Positions 1-12,197 of a stretch of 64,000 nucleotides of DNA are shown here, one piece after another. A model generated the notes under the pieces. It was given only the letters and a program-made list of their open reading frames with translations, was not told the DNA's origin and did no database searches. The translations under genes and the position numbers were made by a program. Every line of letters begins with the position of its first letter. The first letter of the stretch is position 1. The stretch is taken from assembly GCF_016906535.1 (NCBI RefSeq), contig NC_057383.1, positions 124,001 through 188,000 of the forward strand, given 5' to 3'. Source of the DNA: Rhizoctonia solani (Eukaryota; Basidiomycota; Agaricomycetes; Cantharellales; Ceratobasidiaceae).

Positions 1-1236
1 CGTATCAAAATGGCATTATACGAGTAAGTGAAGTCGCTGGTCAACAAGATACAATATTCAGCCACCCTGACTATGGCTAGAGCCACATACACACCAAAAT
101 GGTACTCTAAAACTTTACCCGTAGGTGTATTTAACTTTGTATTACTGCTATCGTAATCTTTTAAAAAAACAAAATCTAGATTCGAATCAAGAGGGGACAT
201 GGATCCAATGATGCTGAAGAAGAAGCCCTTATATCAGTATGTCCGGATAATCGTAATTTGCCAATGTCGTGTATGTTTTACGTACTCTACTCTTACTAGA
301 CCATTCAACACGAAATAACTTTGATGGCTGGATTGAAGCATCCATGTATCCATCAGTTACTTGGGGTCGATTCCAGCCCTACGCATATATATAAGCCGGA
401 TATGGTATTCGAGGCTTGTGGGCATATAGTGCTTCACCAAGTGGGTGACCTCATGGCCACTGACGTACGAGTATTGACGATCAACCAGTTACTAAACCAA
501 GAACAAATTGGCCTTCGTCGCAGCGCCCGGATTGTGAGCCTACCTTTTGTCAAAGGGCTGACTCGCTACTCAACTCTTTCAGCTTGTAGATGTTGCTTCA
601 GCCTTGGTTTACCTGCATGAACACGCAGATGGTCCAATAGCTCATGGTGATATTAAACCGGTATGCAAAGTCCTGTTTTCCGATAAAATTTCAAGGACTT
701 ATCATATGAACTATGGGACAAATGTTTCCTAGGAAAATATATATGTACTCCCCAACGGAAGCGCTAAGCTAGCTAATTTTACATGCTCATTTCAGTACAT
801 CTCAGGGCAGGCATCCTCCTCTGGTCACTTATCGTCGACGATCACTATATCTGAGCGATCTTCATTGTACTGTGCTCCTGAATACTATAACCGAGGTAGC
901 GGAAACGAGCGGATTTTCCCAACCTTTTTTGGAGACATATGGAGTTTTGGAACCGTTACACTAAGCGTACGTCTTTCGTAGTTGTGGTATTGCGTGGGAT
1001 GGTGATGACTAGTGAGATATCCTCAACAGCTATTTTCAAGACACTTCCGGTACATTGGCCTCGATCATTACGTGTCCCACCTGTTCAATAGCAAAGCCTC
1101 GCTCGATTTGAGGCAAGTTGCTCCGGACTGCGACACCACAGTCCGCTTATTGCTCAGTTCTATCCTCCAAATCGAGCCACAAAGTCGTCCGACAGCGTCG
1201 ACACTGCTTGGTGAAGTCTCGAAGCTATCTCCATGA
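1..1236 (+). CDS. Kinase-like domain, C-terminal part of a multi-kinase protein (5' end outside window)
   Basis: The exons read as a protein kinase fold: an N-lobe strand IRIK with lysine retained (about 180), a segment HEITLMAGLKHPCIHQLLG (about 310-370), a catalytic loop HGDIKPENI (HGD at 643-651) and an activation-segment start LANFT (775-783) where DFG is expected. A SLYCAPEYY (APE-like) segment and a GDIWSFGTV helix-F stretch follow, and the gene ends in a C-lobe with a QSRPTA motif at the stop (1236). HRD has become HGD and DFG has become NFT, so metal binding is probably lost and this may be a pseudokinase. Introns occur at about 660-733 and 970-1020. A peptide MALYE just before a donor (about 10-25) matches the linker before the third kinase domain of the gene at 7725-12197. 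This suggests an upstream kinase domain lies outside the window. Exact exon ends are approximate. Confidence 0.7.
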
Positions 1237-2732
1237 AGACTGATAGGAGTATGACAGGAAGAACTTCGTAGTTGCAATTTGATATGGTCCAATAAATGTA
1301 GGACGAGCCCTTGGGCTAGGTAGAAAAGCATTCATCCGCTAGGTATGCTTGAGGTCGAAGAATTTATCCCGCGTGTGACAGAGTGTAATAAAGTAGCACT
1401 CGCGGTAAGAGGATAGACGACTCTACAAGAATCGCTCGGGTTCGCGAGCGCTCGGGAGCACGCATGGTTCCCAACATGGTGTCCTTGAGCCAGGGCCCTC
1501 TGAAAAGAGCTCGCCCTTCTCCACACAATATTTGAACTGGATCTTACTGTGTGTTTGGTAATCGGAGGTGGATTACCAGGGCGTTGGTTGAAACCGGTAA
1601 TGAATCGAGTTTCGTCAGAGTTTTGTTCTTCCATTTGGGGTAACTAACAAACAGTGCAAGCGAACATATAATTGACCAAGCGTGATAAAAACCAGTTTGA
1701 ATACCCTGTTAGATAAGTTGCCCTCAAGCTCAGATAGTATTTCATATCAATGCAATCACAGATTGGGCTCGCTCTTATCAGCAGCTCATATGCACGAGCG
1801 CGCCAATATATAATGCCCTGCCGACTGCAAACTGGCAGATAGAAACCTCTGAGACGGCTGGGTCATACGCACCCGACATCATGGTAACAGGGAAGGGGGG
1901 CAGGAAGGAAAGTACACCGAGCGTATTGCTCGACCGGACTACCATAGAATTGGCAGGACATGGCTGACGCTCGTAACCATTTGATAAAACGGCGGCCACG
2001 TGATCTCGTAAGCGTTTGCTTCCTGGCCCTATACTGGCCGCGGTCCGCGAGCTATGTAACACCACCTCATTAAGTGTAAGATACAGTAGACATTGGCACG
2101 CTTTTAAAAGCATCTACAGCTCATAAGATGAAACATCGACAAATCCGTCTGGTTTCCCGAGGTTCTACAATAAATGAAGGCACGTGGACAGTGCCCAGTT
2201 CTTTGGGTCGGACTGACTCTAACCCCAGTTACAACCGCTAAAGACATTCCCGAGATAGCCTCATCGAACATAGCACTTTCTGGATGGGCAATCTACCCAT
2301 ACTCATATACTAAATGACTTACTTGTCAAGAGATACAGTGTCAGCATCGATTATGAACCCAAGGGCATCAATGCGTCGTGGTCCAAAAGGAGAAAGAACT
2401 GGAGAAGAGCGGAACATTCAAGTTCCAATCGATGTCTGTGAGCTACATTCCTTGAGAATTTTCAGCAAGAGCCGAACAGCCCTATAACCTAGGTCAGCAA
2501 TTATCGATCTGAACGGCTCGCCACCCCGCTCTCTGACATTGGCCACGTGCTCTAACCCATATGGACTATAGGTCCTCGAGAAGCCCAATTAAGCAATGCA
2601 AATTGCCATAGTTTGAGAATCTGAACGGACATAGTATTTATTATGGAGAATACCTCCGACATTTAATTTTAGGGGGCTGGTTATAAATCCATCACATTTC
2701 TATTGTTGGGCCGGCTGACTTGAAAGCCCTCC
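1237..2732. other. Intergenic stretch, no gene recognised
   Basis: The open frames here (for example 1332-1634 and 1778-2113 on minus) have no recognisable family and no convincing splice context. The only shared signal is GGCGGCCACGTGA at 1991-2003, which recurs at 13595-13607. The last few hundred bases should include the promoter of the GH95 gene. Confidence 0.5.
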
Positions 2733-5700
2733 ATGTCACTTCTCATACAGGCTTTATGCATGTTACGCTTGGGAACCATGGTTCTAGCGATGCCTCCTGG
2801 GTTTCCCACTAGCGGCAATGGCCTATGGTATTCCGAACCTGCTGTCAATTGGTCGACGCAGTACCTACCGATCGGAAATGGATACCTGGCTGGTAAGTGT
2901 AGATTTGTTGCCTCATACATTCAGTTTTAACGGCCCCGGGTAATAGCCGCAATAAGCGGAAACCCGGCGTCAGACCGAATTCAGCTCAATATAGAATCAT
3001 TATGGTCGGGAGGGCCATTTCAGAATTCAGTAAGATATTGAGACCCGGATTCGGAGAAATTAATCGAGCGACACACATAGAGTTATAATGGTGGAAATCA
3101 CCAGCCTTCAGAACAAAGATACCTGGCTGCCCAGGTGTCAAGGATAAGAAACGGTATTTTCGCCTCGCCCAATGGAACCATTCCAGGTAGAGTAGAGCCG
3201 CGGTACTGTTACTCGTAACACTGCATTATTGACACCTCACTATAAGATATTCGCCCACTACCTGCGGATGAGATCGCTTTCGGTAGGAGGAATTAACTTC
3301 TCCTGTCACTGTGTTCGTTCATCATGTTCATTATCCTATCTACAGGAACTTACTCAGGGGCTGGATATCTCCATGTTAATCGAACCATTTCAGGAGAGTT
3401 CACTCGTTATTCTCGCTGGCTTGACATGGATAATGGAGTACTGAAGACGATCTGGACCGAGCTCGACAATTCATTTATCAGGCAAGATCTGCAGCGAATA
3501 AATCGAATGAACTAATCTGACCTCTCTCTTTCAGAACATACTTTTGCTCCAATCCCACACGCGCTTGCACCGTACACACAGCGTCTTCCGCACCAGGCGC
3601 ATTCTCAGCTACCTTCTCCTTCTCCTCGCTCGACGGTCTGCCCACTCGCAACATCACTTGCCTCGACACCTCCACTATCCAGCTTCGCGGCTATGCAGCA
3701 TCTCCGGGCATGCTCTACGAGATACTCGCCAGCATACGCCACGCCGGGCCTGCAGGCAGCAGCGCCGCATGTGTCGTGGATGGCAAGTCGGGAGACGCGG
3801 TGCTGGTAACAAAAGGAAGCACGGAAGCATGGGTGAGCTGGGTGGGTGGGACAGAGTACTCGATGGAGACAGGGAACGCGCAAAGCGGGTATACGTTCAA
3901 GGGAGCAGATCCGCATGGAGAACTGGTGGGGCTACTGGCAAATGCAGAGAAGGAGAGTGTAGGGAAAGGGCTGGCGAATCACATTGGGGACTACCGGGCA
4001 GCACTGGGAGGGTTCTCGCTGGACATCGGACAGAAGGTGGAGAAGACGAAGACGACTGCGGAGCTGCGAAAAGAGTACAAGACAGACATCGGTAACCCGT
4101 AAGTATGATAGTTTGAGATCTAGGTTGAGACTGATGAAGAGGCAGTTACCTCGAATGGTTGCTCTTCAACTATGGTCGATATATGCTTGTCTCGAGTACA
4201 CGCGGAGATCTTCCAGCGAATTTGCAAGGCAAGTGGGCGCGTGATACCGCTAATCCTTGGTTCGGAAGTAAGTGCATATGTATGGTGGCACTCTGTACTG
4301 TCCTGCTAAACTCGAGTGACATAGATTACCGTGAGCTCACATAAACTCCCTCGAACCGAGTTAACAGTAATCAATCCCGGCTTTTACCAGAGCCTAACAT
4401 CAACCTCCAGATGAATTATTGGTCAGCTGAGATGACAGGTCTAAACGTCACATCCACGCTTTGGGACTATATGGAGGTGGAAAGGTCATGTTCGTACTAC
4501 GCTTCGTAGAAGTTAATCCTTTTCTAGAAAACCTGGGTTCCTCGCGGCTCTGAAACGGCCAGGGTACTATACAACGCCACGAGCGGATGGGTTGTTCATA
4601 ATGCGGTCAGATCTTCTGCACTATACTATGCGCTTTATAACTAATAATGAATACCTAGGTAAATGTACGATTTTATCACCCGAAGTTCGGGTGTATGTGG
4701 CTTAAAAACAAAACTACAGACCTTCGGACATACCGGGATGAATAGATTCGGGTCAGACAATAGTGCCGAGTGGGCAAATTACCCCGAAGCGGCTGCCTGG
4801 ATGGTGCGCACTAGCCAACCCAGCTTAAAATACATGTGCCGATCGACATTTGTTTTAGATGTTTCATGTCTACGACCACTTTGATTATACATGCGATGTA
4901 CCCTGGTGGAGGGCGCATGGGTGGCCTATACTCAAAGGCGTGGCAACCTTCTGGCTGGATCATCTGGTAAAAGATGAGTATTTCAAGGACGGCACTCTGG
5001 TAGCTGTTCCCTGCAATTCTCCCGAACAGGCTATAACGACTCTTGGTATTTATATATATCACTTACTTCTACAATAGTTCCCAATGCTGAGAAGAAACCC
5101 AGGATGTGCTCATTCTCAGCAGGTCATCTGGCAGCTGTTCAATGCTATCGAAAAGGGGTTCAACGTTTCAGGTGACCAGGATACAGTATTCTTACAAAGT
5201 GAATGTATAATCTAGATTGGCACAAACATCACTAACCAGCTGATCACAGAGATCAGGGAAAAAAGGCTCAAACTTGATAAAGGAATCAAGATTGGTTCGT
5301 TTGGTCAACTTCAAGGTATCTTTCGCGATCCTTAGTGCCTGTCAAAGTCAATGAACAATCGATCTTAGAATGGAAGGTCGAGTTCGATAGTCCAACTAAC
5401 CTTCATCGCCACCTATCTCATCTTGTTGGCCTCTACCCCGGTTATACTCTTGCAAATTTCCGGACACGGAGTGGCGCAGGTCAGGGTATCCCAGAGTTGA
5501 GTCGCGAGCAGGTTTTGAAGGCCAGCGAGATCTCGCTCATTTCTCGAGGCAATGGCACGGGGCCCGATGGCGATGCAGGTAAGCCTTTGTGGGTCAGCAA
5601 TCACAACCACCCTTGATTTACCCATTTAGGATGGGAGAAAATTTGGCGAGCGGCATGCTGGGCTCAACTAAAAAATAACACCCGTTTCTACCATCACATC

Positions 5701-6210
5701 ACTGTGAGTAGCCCCTCTAGGTATACTCGATGCATGATTAAATCTTACTTTTGAAACATAGTATGCAATCGAAAGAAACTTTGCTGAAAACCTATGGAGT
5801 CTCTATAACTCTTTCACTGAAGATCCAATCTTCCAAATTGACGCCAATCTGGGTTACCCGGCCGCTGTATTGGTAAGATCATCGTGTCTATGATTTAATA
5901 TCCGAATTCACTTTGCACCATCTAGAATGCCCTTGTACAGGCTCCAGATACGCCCTCGTTGTTTGATGCCTTGGCGATAACAATCCTACCTGCACTTCCA
6001 GATTCTTGGGCTTCTGGGTCAATTAAAGGTGCTCGTATACGCGGTGGTATGGCACTGGATCTCACCTGGTCGAATGGCAAGGCGGTTCGAGCGACTATAA
6101 AGGTGGATACTGCTTTATGGTATGCCCGTAAAGTGCAACTGTGGCAGGGTGGACAGCTCGTCGCAACGTTCTCCGCAACTCCAGGTCTTAGGCGAAGCTT
6201 TGTATTTTGA
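2733..6210 (+). CDS. GH95 alpha-L-fucosidase, secreted, multi-exon
   Basis: The spliced product is a full-length glycoside hydrolase family 95 protein of about 800 residues. It is expected to release alpha-1,2-linked L-fucose (some GH95 members act on galactose) outside the cell. The start at 2733 gives a hydrophobic signal peptide ([19 protein letters not shown]). Family blocks occur in order: [20 protein letters not shown] (2947-3029), YNGG plus [20 protein letters not shown] then [93 protein letters not shown] and [15 protein letters not shown]. The Asn-rich QMNYW block, the Glu in CNSPEQ and the Asp in FQIDANLG match the known catalytic positions of the family. About a dozen introns of 50-60 nt all splice in frame, and one uses a GC donor (3482-3534). 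No frameshift is seen. It lies between two kinase-like loci with no obvious functional link. Confidence 0.92.
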
Positions 6211-6318
6211 GGGGTTCGTAGTCTATGCGCCTGCCAAGATAGAGTGTAGTTAGACATGTTCCATGTATATCACCACAGAATATCCCAAGCCACATGCAGA
6301 TGTACGGCGAGCCTCATA

Positions 6319-6508
6319 CAGCAAAGTGCAATTACGGCCGGATTTTCATTAAGCATCTACCTGCACTCAGCAAGACAGAATTTATGGTTAGAAGGGATGT
6401 GGAGGTGAGTCTTGTATGCGGGTTCTTGTAAATAATGACCGAATATTTATCAATACTCCGCATATAAGGCACAGCTTTTTGTGCGCGGAGAGTGCACACT
6501 TTTGGGGT
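6319..6508. mobile_element. Decayed MITE, same family as 22909-23104
   Basis: The right end CACTTTTGGGGT (6497-6508) is the reverse complement of the first 12 bases of the MITE at 22909. An internal TATGCGG...TTG...GACC...TCCGCAT series aligns with the interior of that element, and the length (about 190 bp) fits. The left end is badly eroded. The alignment was done by eye. Confidence 0.35.
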
Positions 6509-7393
6509 CCGCCATTATACAAGATCCAGACCCCAGTATTAGTTGGCCACTAATTAATCACCCCTTCAGGCTCGGCTACGAGCTTTCGATTGTGGCCTAC
6601 AAACATCTCAGTGATAGAACGCATGCCCTCTGATCACATAAAATATTCAATTTAATATATATGCTTAGTCTTCTGGGCTTTGCTCGTCGTGTCTCATATG
6701 TTCATATGGTGATCTCAATATGAAATTTGCTAACTAGTTATAAATACATCCCTCATAGGTAATACAGGATCGAGGATCCATCACGTAACGAGTGAGTGGA
6801 TCTTGCGCGCTGGGTAGTCAATTCTAGTGAATGTCACGGAAGTGCAGCGGGATAGGGAAGAGGGGGAGTAAGTTAGCTTATGCTAATTATGATCTCTGGC
6901 CCGTGTGTGTGTGATTACGGCGGACGACGGATGATGGAGCGATTTGCCGTATACAATTGCGTGGAGCAAATACAGGGTGATCACTTTGGAGAAGGCAACC
7001 AGGAAGGGAGGATTGAGGATGAGGGACGCCGAGGCTGCGTAAGGGACACAAAATTGTACGGCGGAGACTTATGGGCTATGTGGGTAGCCCTCCTTGGCCG
7101 CAGAAAGGTGCGATGGGCGAAGCGAGCAGCGCCAGGTCCGGGTATGGGTTAAGTTACGCGACTCATTGCCGGCCCGAGCCCGGCTTGGTGCAATTATAAA
7201 AGAAAAACAAGAAATTAAAAGAACGGAGAGGTGACGAAACTAATAGGATGGTCTAAATGAATTCTTAGTACTTGACAATAAAAAGTACAGGCGTCACGTA
7301 ATTATAATTAGAATTCTGCAAGGCGCCGCAACTCCATGGTCTATTATCCACGGTTGGCCTTCGCATGGCCGTACACTGTGGTGTGATAAGATC

Positions 7394-7573
7394 CTGAAAA
7401 TCAGTACATCAGTAAAATATTCCTTTTTTCAGTAGGATATGGCCTGAAAATCACAATGTTAGTATGCCTCCCTCAGCATGAATCAGACTATGGAAGAATT
7501 GATACCTAAAATCAGTATGTATTGATCTTGATTTCAGCTCAATTCTTACTTAAACACACGCACTGATTTTCAG
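7394..7573. repeat. 180-bp element with 12-bp inverted ends (CTGAAAATCAGT)
   Basis: CTGAAAATCAGT at 7394-7405 is mirrored by ACTGATTTTCAG at 7562-7573. Two further partial copies lie inside (CTGAAAATCA at 7444 and TAAAATCAGT near 7507). It may be a small MITE or a regulatory cluster just upstream of the multi-kinase gene. No clear target-site duplication is seen. Confidence 0.4.
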
Positions 7574-7724
7574 CATTATAACCTTGTACAGTGGTAGCCT
7601 TTTCAAGATCCACGATCCTGCGCCAGGCCGGGGCCGGCACTTCTCTACCGACTATCTATAACCTACACCGTCAAGTAGATGATTTTCCGAGGATTATCCC
7701 TGCTTTCATCCTCTGGCTCTTTCG

Positions 7725-10700
7725 GTGATAGCACTCAATATATCGGCGTTAACGAGTGAGGCATGCCTTCAGTATCTCATCCAAGCGTATACGAGTCAAA
7801 ATGCCATTACAGCATTTAATTATTATGCCACCCAAGAGCAACCTCCCCCTACACGAGACACTACTCAGAGCAAAACTATGTCGAGGGCCTCCCGCATTTC
7901 CCAAGTATTTATGTCTCCGAATATCACCGTGCCAGATATTAGCAGATTTGTGCACTTGAATGAGGTTGCGCCAGACCGGTACGAAGAGGCAGGGTTTGGG
8001 GGTTCTGCTAATGTTTTCACGTGAGTAGCAGCGAACCAAAGGAGCTGCATTCAGTATCAAGACTGAAGTGACCACAGAGGAAAATATACAAGAGAGGATG
8101 GCCACGTGCTAAAGGTATGTATGCGCGCTGCATAGATCACATAATTAACGTACAAGACGGTTGACATTACTCCAGGTGGCAGTAAAATGCATCAGGCCGA
8201 AGAGTACAGATGAAAGTGAAGAGGTTTCCAAGGATAAAATTAATAAGGTATTAAGCCGAATTCCGGCCAATGCCATTAATACTCCCTCATGATTAATTCA
8301 TGGTATCCAGAAAGTTGCCCGAGAACTTAGTATTTGGCAAACACTCAACGGAGGGCGTCATATCGTTGAGCTTCTGGGTGTATTCTGCGGGATAAAATCC
8401 ATACCCTCACTTGTCTCCGAGTTATGTCCGTGGAATCTTCAAGAAGTACGTTTTTATCCAGATATATTTAATAATTAAGAGGTGGTTGAACTCGGTATCA
8501 GTATTTGGAGAGGAAAACTCCTCGTCCAAAACATATCAAAATGGTTCGTAGGTTCGTTTTTCTATCATTTCCCAAAATTAAACGCTCTCTGTATCCATCA
8601 ACCATAGCTCACGGATATTCTATGCGGGCTTGATTACATGCATTGCGGACTACCTTCCGGCCCTATCGCACATGGTGATATGAAATTGGTGTGTAGAATG
8701 GGTCAATAGACTAGTATTCGTGTTTACTGGGACAGGGAAATATCCTGGTGACACCCGACGAAACTGCAAAGCTTTGTGACTTCGGTCGCTCACATAAGCG
8801 AGGTGATCCTCGAGGTGAAGTATCTCATTCCTCAGTACTAGCTGGAACAGTTCGATACATGAGTCCCGAGCTATTCGATTCCAACCTGCATGGTCCAACA
8901 CCCGCAGCTGATATGTGGGCTTATGGATGTATCGCTTTAGAGGTGAACTAAGAGTTGAATCCTTTCATGCCTCCTATCCCTCATATGGTTTTCTCATAGG
9001 TCATGTGTCGGATCCCACCTTATCATGAGACCGCCGATGATTTGGAGATTATTCGACTCATTACGAACGGACAACCTCCGAGCGATCGTCCAAAGGGCGC
9101 ACGAGCGAGTCTTGTTAATGATGGACTATGGTCAGCTCTTGCCTCATGCTGGGTGAAATACGATAGGCGTCCAACACCCCAAGAGTGTCTGGGTCAAATA
9201 CTTTCGATGATGGAAAGTGGCGATATTCCAGCGTCTCCAGTACTACCAGATCTATTCCCTGGCCCAGAAGGCGGAAGTATAGAACAGTGGCCCGATGAAA
9301 TTCCAGACTTAAAGACTCACCTGGAGCTCGAAGAAGGAATTGGTACAATCGCGAGTAGCGTCCGCGCCAATGTATGGATGTGAGCACCCTAGCGTTTCTT
9401 ACGGACGGATTATTTTATTTCTCGATGCCAGAGCAACATTAGTTCGTAAATTTCGGGGTACGCCTACGGTCGCTATTAAGGTTCCCCGGTTGAATACCAT
9501 GTCAACACATCGCCACAATGAATTGGAACACGTGAGTATCCCCCGCCGCCCGCCGCCCGTCTAACTCGAAGGGCACAAAAATTGATGCCATATGCTCTTG
9601 ACTATCCCAGGTAATCAGGAGAATGACCAAAGCACGATATGGTGTCAGGCACAAAAATATTGTGGATCTATTTGGCTATGATTCGAGCTTTGAACCGCAT
9701 TCAGGACTCGTTATTGAGTATTGTGGGTTTGGGAATCTAGTTTCGGCGAGTGCTTTCCTCAATGGTTTAACGTGCCTTCATTCAACTACCATTAAAACTT
9801 TTATCTAGTACTGCAAAACTAATCGCATCGATCGGGACTTCTACAAACGACCAGTCTCACCATTGGTGAACGCCTATAGCATCGTTAGTACCTGGTTCTC
9901 AAGCATTTATATATTATTGAATTAAGTATGTGGCCGAATTGCAGATGTGTGATATTTTGTGTGGCTTGCATTACATGCATAATTACCCGGTCCCAATCCC
10001 TCAAGGCGATCTGACCCCTGTAGGTGTTATCTTCGCTACGAGTCCATATAAAATATGACGTCTTGCGACTTAGGAAAACATATTGATTGCATTTGATGGG
10101 ACCGCAAAGATTAGCTTGTTCAGCTTCAGCAGAGCCCTTGCGACCTTGCGTTTCGGTACCGGCTTGGCTGAGCAGACTGGCTTGCTCATGGCCTTCCGTT
10201 GGATGAGTCCTGAACTCTTACTCAATAATTGCCAGCCCACGACTGAGTCAGATATGTGGGCAATAGGATGCGTCTATTACTGGGTGAGTCTCTTTATTTG
10301 AATGGACATCTAAAAACTCAGGTTGTTTGTGGAACTGTAGATCCTCACTGACCAGGTACCTTACTCGAATCAGCGCGAGGATCTAGCCGGAATTCAGAGT
10401 ACGCGTGGGCAGCCACCGGGGACTTTGGCCGATGTTTATTACGGGTACGGCTGGATTACAAATGGAATTTGGCGCAATATAGGACGATGCTGGAGTAATG
10501 ACCCACTGCAACGGCCAAGCGCCTTGGAATTTTGCAACATGCTAAAGGAGCTTGAGCGAAGGAAGATAGATTGGCTTCCAGCAGAGGCAGAAGATCTTTC
10601 TGGAAAAGTAAAGAGTATTGGGTCTGACGCTCCGCTAATGCGATATACGACCATATGGAGGTATGTTTCGTTATCTGTGTGAAATTCGTAGGTCTCAACG

Positions 10701-12197
10701 CAGTGGACAGCCAATTCGATAGGGTAGTCGGAGAAGAAAGGCTCTCCACAATTCACCTCGAGATGGCCTTATACCGGTAGGTGATCCCTGAGTCACAGGT
10801 TATGGCTACTACATATACCTTGAAGGACCATATATGAGCCAAGGTGGTATTCTACAGGCACTCCGGTATGTTTATTAATGCTCTACACGCTTGAACCCCA
10901 AAATCCAGAGAATCCACGCCACTTCCAAATATCACCAGTTATCCACACTCAAAGGCCAAGAGCGTGCAGCCAGAGGGTGTGCAGGGGTAACCTTAAGATG
11001 TGGATTTGCGGAAATAGTGGACGGGTTATCCCGACACTCTGGACGCGAGGCGCAGATTTTGGTATTCGGAATACCCGCATTTTGGGATTTCACAGTGTTA
11101 TTTGGCTTCTCTACTTCACCTGCTAACTTTACCATGGCCCATTAGGTTGCAATAAAAGTTGTCGGAGATGGACCGATTGATGGAAAAGCGACTGCGCTTC
11201 TGGCGGTAGTTATCTTAGAAATCATATTCATCAAATAACTCACATGGTTGTGTAGAGTATTCGTCGGGAAACCACGATCGTATCGCAATTAGACCACCCA
11301 AACGTCGTTAAATTTCTTGGAATTGACTCAAGCTACCATCAAGGACCCGCTATGATATTCGAATTGAGCTCAGAGACAACACTAGAAAAGGTGAGGCCGT
11401 GGTATATGTATTCTGGATACAATATTAATAAGATCCTGCTAGCTCATTCCTGAACTTCAGTATAACTTCAGCAAGGGATTCAAACTAGTTAGTTTCTAAA
11501 AGTTTCCAATTCTTTAGAATTTTGTGACGATCTTAGGTATAACTAGGTCAAAGATATTATATCAGCCCTTAGATATCTGCATGAGCATGAAAACGGTGCA
11601 ATAGCGCACGGAGACATCCGCCCGGTAACCTTTGACCATGCATATAAATACTCAATCTAATCTCAGCGGTGATATTACTCTAGGCAAACATATGTGTGCA
11701 ACCTAATGGACAAGCCAAAATAACGAACTTTTCATGTGCATTCCAATACATTATAGGGCAATCTACTAGCGGGAGTCCACTCCTATCGGCGATATCCACA
11801 CCCTTGTTACCATCACTGTATTTGGAGCCTCAAAGCTACAGGAAGATGTCTTGTGACTATTTGAACTTACCTACTATGGCTGGAGATATCTGGTCCCTAG
11901 GTTCAGTCATTTTATCGGTGAGAAACATTATCTCATATAATTACGCGGGCGAACTAAGTTAATTTTGTGCAGTTATTCTCGCACACATTCCGACACCAAC
12001 AACCTGACATCTATAGTTCTCAGATTCAGGAGGGTGTTTCTCCGTGCGATACGCACAAGCTCTCAGTTGACGATACACAACTGCCAAGCCTTGTTCGCTC
12101 TATGCTTGCATACGAATGTTCCGAGCGACCATCTGCCAAATTTGTATTTGAGAGTCTCCCTAATTTGCGCCTTCACGATTGTAAAATTATCCTATAA
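7725..12197 (+). CDS. Triple kinase-domain protein: one canonical kinase followed by two pseudokinase-like domains
   Basis: Three kinase-like domains splice into one frame. Domain A (about 7960-9300) has a Gly-loop GFGGSANVF, VAVK (8176-8187), HGDMKLGN (8671 on), intact DFG (8778-8786) and a SPE motif, so it should be catalytic although HRD is HGD. A 52-nt intron (9380-9431) joins its tail in frame to domain B, which has VAIK (Lys 9478-9480), QGDLTPEN with the loop Lys replaced by Thr, and LFS (10117-10125) in place of DFG. The linker VVGEERLSTIHLEMALYR leads to domain C, which has VAIK (11146-11157), HGDIRP with Lys replaced by Arg, and NFS (11726-11734) in place of DFG. Domain C resembles the domain at 1-1236, including the intron between the loop Pro and the next residue. 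The start is uncertain (7725, or the Met at 7878). One splice near 10662-10692 would be unusually short, so the B-C fusion is less certain than A-B. Confidence 0.72.
10895..11088. mobile_element. MITE-like element inside a kinase-gene intron
   Basis: The left end ACCCCAAAAT (10895) and right end ATTTTGGGAT (11079-11088) form imperfect terminal inverted repeats of about 20 bp. The length of 194 bp matches the 196-bp MITE at 22909, whose ends begin ACCCCAAAA. It lies wholly inside an intron (10866-11145, 280 nt) whose homologue in the upstream paralogue is only about 59 nt. The branch-like CTAAC at 11122 and the acceptor at 11144-11145 are intact, so splicing is probably preserved. Confidence 0.5.

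Larger units (their letters stand above)
6211..7724. other. Intergenic stretch with repeat remnants
   Basis: No coding gene is supported. It contains a probable decayed MITE (6319-6508), a purine-rich stretch (about 6840-7150) and a 180-bp inverted-repeat element (7394-7573). The 3' end should hold the promoter of the multi-kinase gene. Confidence 0.5.
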
